64,000 nt of DNA from Massilia sp. Bi118. Lineage in GTDB: Bacteria; Pseudomonadota; Gammaproteobacteria; Burkholderiales; Burkholderiaceae_D. How positions within the stretch are numbered: the stretch's first letter is position 1; each line of letters opens with the position of its first letter. This document shows positions 1-8,648 of the stretch, piece by piece. The stretch lies in the NCBI RefSeq assembly GCF_918697865.1, contig NZ_CAKKMV010000014.1, positions 98,835 through 162,834 of the forward strand. Direction: 5' to 3'. The position numbers were made by a program, and so were the translations under genes. The notes beneath the pieces are model-generated. The model ran no database searches. It was not told the origin of the DNA and worked only from the letters and a program-made list of their open reading frames with translations.

Positions 1-875
1 ACCTCAAGGACGGCCCGGAGACCCTGACCCGCGAGGAAGTCGACCGCGTCGCCGCCTGGTTCAACCCGCCGCAGTACGCGCAGCTCGAGAGCATCGATCC
101 GCGCGCCGGCCATGAAGACAACAAGGCCTTCGCTAACTGGCTCCAGCGCAACGTCAAGCCGCACAAGATCCCGGGCTATGCTTCGGTCGTGCTGTCGCTG
201 AAGAAGACCGGCGTGCCGCCGGGCGACGCCACCGCCGAGCAGATGGACTTCGTGGCCGACCTGGCCGACCGCTACAGCTTCGGCGAACTGCGCGTGACCC
301 ACGAGCAGAACCTGGTGCTGGCCGACGTCGAGCAGGGCAAGCTGTTCGACGTCTGGCAGCTGGCCAAGTCGAAAGGCCTGGCGACGCCGAACATCGGCCT
401 GCTGACCGACATCATCTCCTGCCCGGGCGGCGACTACTGCTCGCTGGCGAATGCGAAATCGATCCCGATCGCGGCCGCCATCGCCCAGCGCTTCGACGAC
501 ATCGATTACCAGCACGACATCGGCGACATCGAACTGAACATCTCGGGCTGCATCAACGCCTGCGGCCACCACCACGTCGGCCACATCGGCGTGCTGGGCG
601 TCGACAAGGACGGCGCCGAGTGGTACCAGGTGTCGATCGGCGGCGCCCAGGGCAACCAGGCAGCGCTCGGCAAGATCATCGGCCCCTCGTTCTCGGCCGC
701 GCAGATGCCGGAAGTCGTGCAGCGCCTGCTCGACGTCTACCTGCGCGAGCGCGTCGAGGGCGAGCGCTTCGTCGACGTCGCCCAGCGTCTCGGCATTGCG
801 CCATTCAAGGAACATGTGTATGCCACGCCGATTCCGGCCGGTGAACTGGCTGTCGGAGAAGATCAATATGCCTAA
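1..875 (+). CDS. cysI: Sulfite reductase hemoprotein, beta subunit (3' part)
   Basis: Reduces sulfite to sulfide in cytoplasmic sulfate assimilation, using siroheme and a [4Fe-4S] cluster. The gene enters from the left edge and is open in the frame starting at base 3; about 290 C-terminal residues are visible. The cluster/siroheme ligands are seen as a C-X5-C pair (CPGGDYC, codons at 420 and 438) and a C-X3-C pair (GCINACG, codons at 549 and 561), spaced as in CysI/NirA proteins. A GTG at 189 is internal, because homologous sequence continues upstream of it. The stop overlaps the next start by 8 bp, so it is translationally linked to the DUF934 gene. A ferredoxin-type sulfite/nitrite reductase is the alternative name; the cys neighbours favour sulfite. 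Confidence 0.93.
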   Translation, partial: LKDGPETLTREEVDRVAAWFNPPQYAQLESIDPRAGHEDNKAFANWLQRNVKPHKIPGYASVVLSLKKTGVPPGDATAEQMDFVADLADRYSFGELRVTHEQNLVLADVEQGKLFDVWQLAKSKGLATPNIGLLTDIISCPGGDYCSLANAKSIPIAAAIAQRFDDIDYQHDIGDIELNISGCINACGHHHVGHIGVLGVDKDGAEWYQVSIGGAQGNQAALGKIIGPSFSAAQMPEVVQRLLDVYLRERVEGERFVDVAQRLGIAPFKEHVYATPIPAGELAVGEDQYA

Positions 876-1443
876 TATTCAACACCACGCCCAGATCATC
901 AAGGGCCGCGAGGTCGTCGCCGACGACTGGCGGGTGCTGCGCCTCGACGAGGGCGATGCGCCGGAAACCGTCGAGGTCCCGGCCGGCAAGCTTATCGTGC
1001 CGCTGAAGGTCTGGCAGGCGCAGCGCGAGACGCTGTCGAAACGCGCCGGCGCAAATGGCGAGATCGGCATCTGGTTCGCCTCCGACGAGCTGGCCAGCAC
1101 CGTCAAGGACGAGCTGGGCCAATTCGCCGTGCTCGCCATCGACTTCCCGAAGTTCAGCGACGGCCGCGGCTACTCGATCGCCTTCAACCTGCGCAAGCGC
1201 CTCGGCTATACGGGCGAGCTGCGCGCGATCGGCGACGTGCTGCGCGACCAATTGTTCCAGATGCAGCGCTGCGGCTTCGATGCCTACGCGACGCGCCAGG
1301 ACCGCAGTATCCACGACGCGCTGAAGGGCCTGACCGTGTTCTCCGAAACCTACCAGGGCTCGGTGGACCAGGCACTGCCCCTGTTCCGCCGCCAGCAGCG
1401 CGATATGCCGCTGGAGCACAGCGACGTCGGCGCGGGCATCTGA
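868..1443 (+). CDS. DUF934 protein of the sulfite reductase operon
   Basis: A 191-residue protein beginning MPNIQHHAQIIKG, recognisable as the DUF934 family that accompanies cysI in many proteobacteria. Its exact role is unknown; a supporting role in sulfite reduction or electron delivery is inferred only from constant linkage. The ATG at 868 overlaps the cysI stop. A longer frame opening at 796 would run far into cysI and is rejected. The C-terminal half carries F-x-D-GRGYS-x-A and LR-x-RLGYTGELRAIGDV-type motifs typical of the family. The gene lies between cysI and cysH in one operon with only a 15 bp gap after it. Confidence 0.88.
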   Translation: MPNIQHHAQIIKGREVVADDWRVLRLDEGDAPETVEVPAGKLIVPLKVWQAQRETLSKRAGANGEIGIWFASDELASTVKDELGQFAVLAIDFPKFSDGRGYSIAFNLRKRLGYTGELRAIGDVLRDQLFQMQRCGFDAYATRQDRSIHDALKGLTVFSETYQGSVDQALPLFRRQQRDMPLEHSDVGAGI

Positions 1444-1458
1444 GGTCAAGGAAAGAAG

Positions 1459-2175
1459 ATGAGCGACCTGCACGCACGCGTGGAAGAAACCCGCGGCATC
1501 CTCGAGCGCATTGCGCGCGACTTTACACCGGCCGTGTTCGCCTCCAGCCTGGCTGCCGAGGACATGGTCCTGACCGACCTGATCCTGAAGGCCGGCCTGC
1601 CGATAGCCATCTTCTCGCTGGAGACCGGCCGCCTGCACAAGGAAACCCTGGAAGTGCTGGACAAGGTCAAAGCCCATTACGGCCACGACATCGAACTCTA
1701 CCGTCCGCAGCCGGAGCTGGTCGAGCAATACGTGGCGAAGAACGGCCTGAACGCCTTCTACGACAGCGTCGAGATGCGCAAGGAATGCTGCCGCGTGCGC
1801 AAGGTCGAGCCGCTCGGGCGCGCCCTTGCCGGCAAGCAGGCCTGGATCACCGGCCAGCGCCGCGCCCAGTCGAGCACCCGCGCCGAGCTGGCCGTGCAGG
1901 AAGATGACGCGGCCCACGGCATGGCCAAATTCAACCCGCTGGCCGACTGGTCCGAGCAGGATGTGTGGCAATATATCCGCGATAACAATGTGCCCTTCAA
2001 CAGCCTGCACGAGCGCGGTTACCCGTCGATCGGCTGCGAGCCCTGCACCCGCGCGATCCAGCCGGGCGAGGACGTCCGCGCCGGCCGCTGGTGGTGGGAG
2101 AATCCGGAATCCAAGGAGTGCGGCCTGCACCTGGTCGACGGCAAGTTAATTCGAATCAAATCCGTGGCGGCCTGA
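1459..2175 (+). CDS. cysH: Adenylylsulfate (APS) reductase, CysH family
   Basis: Reduces activated sulfate to sulfite with thioredoxin. The 238-residue protein has the adenylyl-sulfate binding fold (SSLAAEDMVL near residue 30) and the catalytic ECGLH motif with Cys221. It also has the cysteine pairs Cys110-Cys111 and Cys193/Cys196 (CEPC). The double-cysteine/CxxC set binds a [4Fe-4S] cluster and marks the APS-using branch rather than the PAPS-using E. coli type; this is family knowledge. It agrees with the absence of an APS kinase gene or domain in this operon. Start at 1459 with GGAAAGA upstream. Confidence 0.93.
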   Translation: MSDLHARVEETRGILERIARDFTPAVFASSLAAEDMVLTDLILKAGLPIAIFSLETGRLHKETLEVLDKVKAHYGHDIELYRPQPELVEQYVAKNGLNAFYDSVEMRKECCRVRKVEPLGRALAGKQAWITGQRRAQSSTRAELAVQEDDAAHGMAKFNPLADWSEQDVWQYIRDNNVPFNSLHERGYPSIGCEPCTRAIQPGEDVRAGRWWWENPESKECGLHLVDGKLIRIKSVAA

Positions 2176-2207
2176 GCGCCTTCCACTGTAAAACAGGCAC
2201 AGTCATC

Positions 2208-3146
2208 ATGACGACTTTTACTGATACCCCTCGGACGCTTGGCGACGTGAACGCGCGCCACCTCGACGCCCTCGAATCGGAAGCGATCCACATCCTGCGC
2301 GAAGTGGCGGCCGAGTGCAGCAACCCTGCCCTGCTGTTCTCGGGCGGCAAGGATTCCGTGGTGCTGCTGCGCCTGGCCGAAAAGGCCTTCCGCCCGGGTA
2401 AATTCCCCTTCCCGCTGGTCCACATCGACACCGGCCACAACTTCGACGAAGTGATCGCCTTCCGCGATGCGCGCGTGGCGGAACTGGGTGAGCGCCTGAT
2501 CGTCGGCTCGGTCGAGGACTCGATCAAGAAGGGCACGGTGCGCCTGCGCAATCCGGCCACCGACTCGCGCAACGCGGCCCAGGCCGTGACCCTGCTGGAA
2601 ACCATCGCCGAACACGGCTTCGACGCCTGTATCGGCGGCGCCCGCCGCGACGAGGAAAAGGCCCGCGCCAAGGAACGCATCTTCTCCTTCCGCGACGAAT
2701 TCGGCCAGTGGGATCCGAAAGCCCAGCGCCCTGAACTGTGGGACCTGTATAACACCCGCGTCCACGCCGGCGAGAACATGCGCGTGTTCCCGATCTCTAA
2801 CTGGACGGAACTGGACGTCTGGCAGTACATTGCCCGCGAAAAGCTGGCGCTGCCGCCTATCTATTACGCGCACGAGCGCCAGGTGATCCCGCGCAACGGC
2901 CTGCTGGTGCCGCTGACCCCGCTTACCCCGGCACGCGAAGGCGAAACGGTCGAAACGCAAACGGTCCGCTTCCGTACCGTCGGCGACATCTCCTGCACCT
3001 GCCCGGTGGCCTCGACCGCCGCGAATCCGCTCGACATCATCGCCGAAACTGCGATCACCCAGATCACCGAGCGCGGCGCCACCCGCATGGACGACCAGAC
3101 CTCGGAAGCGTCGATGGAAAAACGCAAGAAGCAAGGATATTTCTGA
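2208..3146 (+). CDS. cysD: Sulfate adenylyltransferase subunit 2
   Basis: Small catalytic subunit of ATP sulfurylase, making APS from sulfate and ATP together with CysN. A 312-residue protein with the PP-loop ATP pyrophosphatase motif SGGKDS near residue 44 and the conserved HIDTGHNF and GGARRDEEKAR segments. The start at 2208 (MTTFTDTP) is chosen because an upstream in-frame extension would run into cysH. The last base of its stop codon is the first base of the cysN start, so the two are coupled, as expected for a heterodimer. Confidence 0.95.
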   Translation: MTTFTDTPRTLGDVNARHLDALESEAIHILREVAAECSNPALLFSGGKDSVVLLRLAEKAFRPGKFPFPLVHIDTGHNFDEVIAFRDARVAELGERLIVGSVEDSIKKGTVRLRNPATDSRNAAQAVTLLETIAEHGFDACIGGARRDEEKARAKERIFSFRDEFGQWDPKAQRPELWDLYNTRVHAGENMRVFPISNWTELDVWQYIAREKLALPPIYYAHERQVIPRNGLLVPLTPLTPAREGETVETQTVRFRTVGDISCTCPVASTAANPLDIIAETAITQITERGATRMDDQTSEASMEKRKKQGYF

Positions 3147-4486
3147 TGAACGCCGTCTCTGAAAACTTGAACCACGCCGCCGACCAGTCCGGCCGCCTTG
3201 CAGCCCCCGGCGGCAAGGCCCTGCTGCGCTTCATCACCGCCGGCTCCGTCGACGACGGCAAGAGCACCCTGATCGGCCGCCTGCTGTACGACAGCAAGGG
3301 CATCTTCGCGGACCAGCTGGCCGCCGTCTCACGCTCCAGGCACAAGCGCACCGTGGGCGACACCATCGACCTGTCGCTGCTGACCGACGGCCTGGAAGCG
3401 GAACGCGAACAGGGCATCACCATCGACGTGGCCTACCGCTACTTCGCCACGCCGAAGCGCAAGTTCATCATCGCCGACACGCCGGGCCACGAGCAGTACA
3501 CCCGCAACATGGTGACCGGCGCCTCGACCGCGGACGCCGTGATCATCCTGGTCGACGTCTCGAAAGTGAAGCTGGGCGATGACGGCTCCGTGGAGCTCCT
3601 GACGCAAACGAAACGCCACTCGACCATCGCAAGGCTGCTGCAGATCGAGCACGTGATCGTGGCCGTCAACAAGATGGACCTGGTGAATTACGACCGCGGC
3701 GTCTACGACCGCATCGTCGGCGCCTACACGGAATTTGCCAACAGCCTGGGCCTGAAGGACATCACCGCGATCCCGCTGTCGGCGCTGGCCGGCGACAACG
3801 TGGTCGAACGCGGCGACAACATGGCCTGGTACGAAGGGCCGACCCTGATCGAGCTGCTGGAATCCATCAGCGTCTACGACGAAGCCCACGACGCGCCCTT
3901 CCGCTTCCCGGTGCAGCTGGTGGCTCGCCACAACGGCCACGAAGCGAACGACTTCCGCGGCTACATGGGCCGCATCGAGTCGGGCAAGGTGTCCGTCGGC
4001 GACAAGCTGGTGGTGCAGCCGTCCGGCGTCGAAGCCACGGTCAGGGAAATCCAGACCTTCGACGGCCCCCTGCAAACCGCGGTGGCCGGCCAGTCGATCA
4101 CCCTGCTGCTGAACGAATACGTGGACATCTCCCGCGGCGACGTGCTGGCCGGCGCCGCGCAGCCGGCCACCCTGCTCAAGCAGGTCAAGGCCGACGTCTG
4201 CTGGATGGCCGACGAGCCGCTGGACGTGCGCCGCAAATACTGGATCAAGCATGGCACCCGCCAGACCATGGCCAAGGTGAAGGCGATCGAGAACATCCTG
4301 GACGTGAATACCCAGCAGCGCCATGCTGCCGAGGGCCTGAAGCTGAACGACATCGCGCGTATCGAGCTGGCGGTGCAGCAGCCGCTGGCGGCGGATGCTT
4401 ATGAGGATATCCGGGCGACGGGCGCCTTCATCCTGATCGATGAAGTGACGCACCAGACCGTTGCAGCAGGTATGATTCGTATCTGA
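3146..4486 (+). CDS. cysN: Sulfate adenylyltransferase subunit 1 (GTPase)
   Basis: GTPase subunit that drives APS synthesis with CysD. Of 446 residues, the N-terminal half is an EF-Tu-like G domain: P-loop GSVDDGKST near residue 30, DTPGHEQY, and NKMD. Beta-barrel domains follow. The protein ends after these domains, so there is no fused CysC APS-kinase domain; this fits the APS-reductase type CysH upstream. Start codon overlaps the cysD stop by one base. A paired palindromic element follows the stop directly. Confidence 0.95.
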   Translation: MNAVSENLNHAADQSGRLAAPGGKALLRFITAGSVDDGKSTLIGRLLYDSKGIFADQLAAVSRSRHKRTVGDTIDLSLLTDGLEAEREQGITIDVAYRYFATPKRKFIIADTPGHEQYTRNMVTGASTADAVIILVDVSKVKLGDDGSVELLTQTKRHSTIARLLQIEHVIVAVNKMDLVNYDRGVYDRIVGAYTEFANSLGLKDITAIPLSALAGDNVVERGDNMAWYEGPTLIELLESISVYDEAHDAPFRFPVQLVARHNGHEANDFRGYMGRIESGKVSVGDKLVVQPSGVEATVREIQTFDGPLQTAVAGQSITLLLNEYVDISRGDVLAGAAQPATLLKQVKADVCWMADEPLDVRRKYWIKHGTRQTMAKVKAIENILDVNTQQRHAAEGLKLNDIARIELAVQQPLAADAYEDIRATGAFILIDEVTHQTVAAGMIRI

Positions 4487-4487
4487 C

Positions 4488-4573
4488 CGTCGTTCCCGCG
4501 CAGGCGGGAACCCAAGTTTGCATGAGCTAACGAAACGCGCGGAACTTGGGTCCCCGCCTCCGCGGGGACGACG
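4488..4573. repeat. Paired palindromic repeat (REP/BIME-like), copy A
   Basis: Two inverted arms, CGTCGTTCCCGCGCAGGCGG... and its complement ending GGGGACGACG, are separated by a short loop. Each arm is itself a hairpin (CCCGCGCAGGCGGG). The same element occurs at 19557-19644 and, in opposite orientation, at 22797-22883. It fills the cysN-cobA gap and could act as a transcript-stabilising or attenuating structure. Confidence 0.85.
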
Positions 4574-4589
4574 TACGTGAAAGGAAAGT

Positions 4590-5312
4590 ATGCCGGTGCT
4601 GGGAAAAGTCTATCTAATCGGCGCCGGTCCCGGCGCAGCTGACCTCATCACCGTACGCGGCGCGCGCCTGCTGGCGCAGGCCGACGTCGTGCTCTACGAC
4701 GCCCTGGTCACCCCCGAGATGCTGGAACTCTGCGCCCAGGCCGAGAAGATCTCGGTCGGCAAGCGCTCCGGCCAGCGCTCCACCGCCCAGGTCCACATCA
4801 ACGAACAGCTGGTCGATTGCGCGCGGCGCTATGGAATGGTGGTACGCCTGAAAGGCGGCGACCCGATGCTGTTCGGCCGCGCCGACGAAGAACTGCGCGC
4901 GCTCGAGGAAGCCGGCATCGAAGTCGAAGTCGTCCCCGGCATCACCACCGCGGTGGCCGCGGCAGCAGCGACGAAGCAGCCGCTCACCAAGCGCGGCGTG
5001 GCGCGCAGCGTCGCCTTCTTCACTTCCAGCACGGCGCCGGACGAGCCTGAACATGCGGCCTTGCCGGCAACCGACACCATGGTGCAGTACATGGGCGGGC
5101 GCGAAGCCGCCGCCACCGCCGAGCGCCTGCTGGCGCTGGGTCGCCGGCCCGAGCTGCCGGTGGTCGTCATCGAAAACTGCAGCCGTCCCGACCAGCGCAT
5201 CCTGCGCCTGACCCTAGCGGACCTGGCCCACGGCCTCGAGACCGCCCACGGCCCGGTGCTGGTCATGATCGGCGAAGCTTTACAACGCCGCGCGCACCAG
5301 CGCCCCGATTAA
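4590..5312 (+). CDS. cobA: Uroporphyrinogen-III C-methyltransferase
   Basis: Methylates uroporphyrinogen III twice with SAM to precorrin-2, the first committed step to siroheme, the cofactor of the sulfite reductase in this operon. The 240-residue protein is the single-domain SUMT form, not the CysG fusion. It has the glycine-rich start VYLIGAGPGAADLIT, the VRLKGGDPMLFGR motif near residue 88, and VVPGITTAVAAAA. AAAGGAAAG lies just before the ATG. It is on the strand of the cys genes and probably read with them past the palindromic element. A CbiX-like chelatase for a later siroheme step is nearby at 8267. Confidence 0.94.
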   Translation: MPVLGKVYLIGAGPGAADLITVRGARLLAQADVVLYDALVTPEMLELCAQAEKISVGKRSGQRSTAQVHINEQLVDCARRYGMVVRLKGGDPMLFGRADEELRALEEAGIEVEVVPGITTAVAAAAATKQPLTKRGVARSVAFFTSSTAPDEPEHAALPATDTMVQYMGGREAAATAERLLALGRRPELPVVVIENCSRPDQRILRLTLADLAHGLETAHGPVLVMIGEALQRRAHQRPD

Positions 5313-5326
5313 GGCGGGCACGTTCG

Positions 5327-5349
5327 TTTTGAGGCCCCCGGCCTCAAAA
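5327..5349. terminator. Hairpin between convergent genes
   Basis: A perfect 10 bp stem TTTTGAGGCC / GGCCTCAAAA with a 3-base loop lies between the convergent cobA and DUF4214 genes. There is no T tract beyond the stem arms, so intrinsic termination is plausible but not certain; it is symmetrical and could serve both strands. Confidence 0.5.
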
Positions 5350-5363
5350 CCCCACCCTACGTT

Positions 5364-8063
5364 TTAGCCGTGCCAGGGCATATAGCCGATCCCGTTCGCG
5401 ATCGCGCCGATCACCTGCGCCTGGTTTTCCACGCTTTCGCTGAAGTTCACCAGCACCTCGGCGCGCGGCGCGATCTCCAGCGCGTGCAGCCAGAATTCGT
5501 AGCCCGATGCGTCCGGCGCGCGGTGCAGCACGTTCGCGTACAGCGCCGCGACGTATTGGGTGTCGCTTGCATTCGCGCCATACATGCTGGCGAATTCCGC
5601 GCTGTTGACGAAGCTGTGGGCCACGTTCTGCAGGCTGTTGCCGTTGTCCAGCGCCTCGATCCAGTAGCCCAGGCCGGCCTTGTCCGGGGTGCGGTTGAAG
5701 GCGGCCTGGTACAGGCGATAGGCTTCGCCGGCGTTGCCGTGGATGTCCAGCGCCACATTCTGGTCGCTGAACTGCAGGCGCTCGACATTGGCCAGCGTGG
5801 TCGTACTGCCCTTGTTGTAGTCGTAGACCGAGACGTTGGCGCCATCGTTCGACAGCGAATACAGGCTGCGCTGGCTGCCGAAGAGCACCGTGTCGATCCC
5901 CTCCTTCCCATCCAGCAGGCCGCCGGCGCCGCTTGCCGCCATCACGTTGTTGCCGGCCGTTCCGACCGCGTTGGACTGGGCCGGCACGCTGGGCGAGGTC
6001 GCCACCGGCGTGCCCGGCGCCGTCACCACCGGGGTAGTCGCCACCGGTGTGCTGGGCGCGGTCACCACCGGCGGGGTCACTACCGGCGCCGTCACTACCG
6101 GGGCAGTCACCACCGGCGGGGTCACGACGGGCGCCGGTTCGCCGGCGCCGCTGCCCGCGGTCGACACCTCGGTGCCGCCCTGGACCGGGCTGGTGTCAGT
6201 CCCCGCAACCGGAGCCCCGGCCGCGCTGTACACGCGCGCTTCGACCGACACATTGCCGGCCTGGCTGTCGACCCAGGCCGCGGCAAAGCCGCCGTTGGCC
6301 AGGGCCACCAGGTCGGGGCCGGTCTGGTCGCCGGCGCGCATCTGGTTGATCGCGAATTCCTGCTGGTCGATTGCGCTGCCATCAGAGCCGAAGCGGCGGC
6401 CGAAGATGCCGGCGCCGTCGTAGTCGCCGGTCTCCGCCTGCCAGGCCACCACGAAGCTGCCGTCGGACAAGGCCGTCACCGCGGCGTCATAGTGCCCGCT
6501 GCCGCCTGCCAGGTTGGCCTGGACCGGGGCGCCCAGCGTGTGGCCGGTGCTGTCGTAGACCTGGAAGAAGACGTCGCTGCCGGCGAAGCCGAAGGGTGCG
6601 TTGACATAGCTGTCCCAGGCGATGACGACGTTGCCGTTGGCGAGCGTGGTGGCGTGCGGCAGCGGCGCCGCAGTCGCCAGGCTGGCGGCAAAGCCGTCGC
6701 CGTTGACGACGAAGGCCTGGCTGGAAACGCTGGTGGCCGCGTAGACGTTGCCGTCGTTGATCTCGCCCCAGGACACCATGTAGCCACCCTGCTTCAGCGC
6801 CGCGATGCTCGGGCTGAAGGCCGAGGACAGCACGCCGTAGACCTGCTGGCCGCCCGTCAGGTTGCCGTCGGCCGCCGCCTGCTGCACGTGGACCGTGCCG
6901 CCGCTGCGCCAGCCGAGCGCGAAGGAGCCGTCGGCCAGGGTGGCGACGGTGGGCATCGCCGCATCGCCGCTGGCGCCGCTGTCGACCACGTGTTCCGCGC
7001 CGGCGCTGCCGTTGGCCTCGACGACGCGGTAGGCGATGCGGTTCGCGCCGCCCTCGTTGATGGAGTAGGCGACCACGAAGCGGCCGGCGGAGAGCGCCGC
7101 CACCGCCGGCTCGCCTTCGATGCTGGCGTCGCCCTTGGGGGTCAGCGCGAAGGCCGCACCACTGGCGGCGCCGTTGGCATCACGCAGCTGCGCCCACAGG
7201 CCGGCGCCTGGACCACCGGCTGCCGTATCGACGCCCTGCCAGACGGCGACGAAGCCGCCGTTCGACAGCTTGGCCAGCGCCGGATTGGCGGTCCAGGCAT
7301 TGCCGGCCGCGCCCAGCTTGATGTCGTCGCCGAAGCCCGGCAGTTCGTGGGTGACGCCGTCCTGCACCGTGTAGCCCAGGGTGCGGGTGACGCCCTGGCC
7401 GGCGATCGGGTTGCCGTCGGTGTCGAGCTGGGCGCGGTCGTAGTAATGGACCGTCACCGCCGCCGACAGGCCGGTCATCGGCAGCTTGCTGGCGTCGGCA
7501 ATGACCAGGCGCGCGGCCGTGTCGGTGGCCGGGTTATAGGCGATCGAGAACAGGCCGGGCGCCGACTGGCTGTCGATGACCCAGCGCCCGCCCGTCAGGG
7601 AGCCGGTGTCGACCGGGGACAGCAGGTCGACCACAGCGCCCGCCTGCAGGGTCGAGAACATGGTGTCGTTCTCGCCGCTCAGGCTGGCCGGCGGGTTATC
7701 GGGAATGACCGTGGTATCGGCGTTGACCACGCTGCCGTCCGCCAGCTTGTAGTGTGCGCTGAAGGTGTTCGGGCTCGCCGTGTCCGCGCTGTGGTCGAGG
7801 AAGCGCCACAGCGTGCCCGCCGCCGGGACGTAGGCGCCCTGGCTGTCGGCCGCCACTGCATAGGCGTTCCAGGTCCTGCCGTTATCGAAGCTGTACTGCA
7901 GCTCGCCGCGCGTCAGCTGTTGCCCGAGGCTGCTCGTGAGGTCGAAGGACACCGCCGTCACCGCGCTCGACGCGGCGCCCGACGGCATGGTGGCGCCGGC
8001 ATAGGTCCAGGTGGAGATGCCCCAGCTGGGGCGGACGTAGATCGTGGTCGAGGGAGTGGTCAT
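5364..8063 (-). CDS. Large secreted repeat protein with C-terminal DUF4214 repeats
   Basis: About 899 residues without an N-terminal signal peptide. The central part (roughly residues 240-620) is built of repeats of the form L-x-[DN]-G-[GS]-F-x-x-[AG]-W, a beta-propeller-like pattern. A proline/threonine/valine linker with repeated VVTAP and VVTPP units follows. Next is a segment like the ends of RTX proteins (NVERLQFSDQNVALDI). Two DUF4214-type repeats close the protein (AYRLYQAAFNRTPDKAGLGYW and ALYANVLHRAPDASGYEFWL). Proteins of this build are usually exported by type I secretion and found at the cell surface; that is inference here, as no transporter genes are in the window. The start may be ATG 8063 or ATG 8108; neither has a strong ribosome site. 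Function unknown. Confidence 0.82.
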   Translation of the reverse strand: MTTPSTTIYVRPSWGISTWTYAGATMPSGAASSAVTAVSFDLTSSLGQQLTRGELQYSFDNGRTWNAYAVAADSQGAYVPAAGTLWRFLDHSADTASPNTFSAHYKLADGSVVNADTTVIPDNPPASLSGENDTMFSTLQAGAVVDLLSPVDTGSLTGGRWVIDSQSAPGLFSIAYNPATDTAARLVIADASKLPMTGLSAAVTVHYYDRAQLDTDGNPIAGQGVTRTLGYTVQDGVTHELPGFGDDIKLGAAGNAWTANPALAKLSNGGFVAVWQGVDTAAGGPGAGLWAQLRDANGAASGAAFALTPKGDASIEGEPAVAALSAGRFVVAYSINEGGANRIAYRVVEANGSAGAEHVVDSGASGDAAMPTVATLADGSFALGWRSGGTVHVQQAAADGNLTGGQQVYGVLSSAFSPSIAALKQGGYMVSWGEINDGNVYAATSVSSQAFVVNGDGFAASLATAAPLPHATTLANGNVVIAWDSYVNAPFGFAGSDVFFQVYDSTGHTLGAPVQANLAGGSGHYDAAVTALSDGSFVVAWQAETGDYDGAGIFGRRFGSDGSAIDQQEFAINQMRAGDQTGPDLVALANGGFAAAWVDSQAGNVSVEARVYSAAGAPVAGTDTSPVQGGTEVSTAGSGAGEPAPVVTPPVVTAPVVTAPVVTPPVVTAPSTPVATTPVVTAPGTPVATSPSVPAQSNAVGTAGNNVMAASGAGGLLDGKEGIDTVLFGSQRSLYSLSNDGANVSVYDYNKGSTTTLANVERLQFSDQNVALDIHGNAGEAYRLYQAAFNRTPDKAGLGYWIEALDNGNSLQNVAHSFVNSAEFASMYGANASDTQYVAALYANVLHRAPDASGYEFWLHALEIAPRAEVLVNFSESVENQAQVIGAIANGIGYMPWHG
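5990..6150. repeat. Low-complexity Pro/Thr/Val-coding repeats
   Basis: Degenerate in-frame 15 bp units encode VVTAP/VVTPP/PVATT repeats in the linker of the DUF4214 protein. Units of this kind change copy number easily without shifting the frame. Confidence 0.7.
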
Positions 8064-8266
8064 GGTCGTCTTCGAGAGGTTTGCCGTGCGGCGGCGCGCG
8101 CGGCTCATGACGAGTATGATTCCCTACGGCAATTCGAAATGCAATGCGGAAATTACTTCCCGTACGGAAATATCCCCTGGAAGCAACAAAAGATTAGTCT
8201 GGAAACAACGGAGTTTGCAGAAAGAATTACATCTGAAACAACAGAGTTATCGAACAAAAAAAGATG

Positions 8267-8644
8267 TTAATTAGGCAAAGACGAAACGCAGTAGGCCGCC
8301 ATCGCTGCCAGTACGGCCGGGTCTTCGCCGACCGCGGGCACGGTCGAAAACGCGATACCGGGATGCGCCGCGTGCAGTTCGTCGACCAGGCGCGGGAGGT
8401 CGCGCAGCAGGTGCCCGCCCTGCCCCAGGAAGATGGGAACGATGACGATTTCGCGCACGCCCTGCGCAACCAGGGCGTCTGTTTCGTCGGGCAGGCTGGG
8501 CGTCATCAGCTCGAGGAAGGCCAGCGAGACGGCCAGGTCCGGCCTTTGTTGCGCGGTCAGTTCGCGCAGGCGTTCGAAGGGCGCCGCCCAGGATGCGGCG
8601 CGGGCGCCATGTGCGAACAGGATCAGCGCGCGTTCCATGGTCAT
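8267..8644 (-). CDS. cbiX: CbiX-family sirohydrochlorin chelatase
   Basis: A 125-residue short-form class II chelatase that would insert a divalent metal (Fe2+ for siroheme, or Co2+) into sirohydrochlorin. The N-terminal LILFAHGAR carries the usual catalytic histidine. The second conserved histidine is in VPIFLGQGGHLLRDLP near residue 76. The short form works as a homodimer. With cobA nearby it probably belongs to siroheme formation for the sulfite reductase. The start may be 8644 or the second ATG two codons later. It lies 4 bp after lptG on the same strand, so it may be the last gene of the lptFG transcript. Confidence 0.85.
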   Translation of the reverse strand: MTMERALILFAHGARAASWAAPFERLRELTAQQRPDLAVSLAFLELMTPSLPDETDALVAQGVREIVIVPIFLGQGGHLLRDLPRLVDELHAAHPGIAFSTVPAVGEDPAVLAAMAAYCVSSLPN

Positions 8645-8648
8645 ATTC

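Noticed and set aside
5370..8270. Very long open frame (over 900 codons) antisense to the DUF4214 gene
   Set aside because: Composition is that of a GC-rich shadow frame (His/Arg/Gly/Val-rich, no domains); the minus-strand frame has clear repeats and a known C-terminal module. The same applies to long antisense frames over the PAS-GGDEF-EAL, acnD, S41 and clpA genes.
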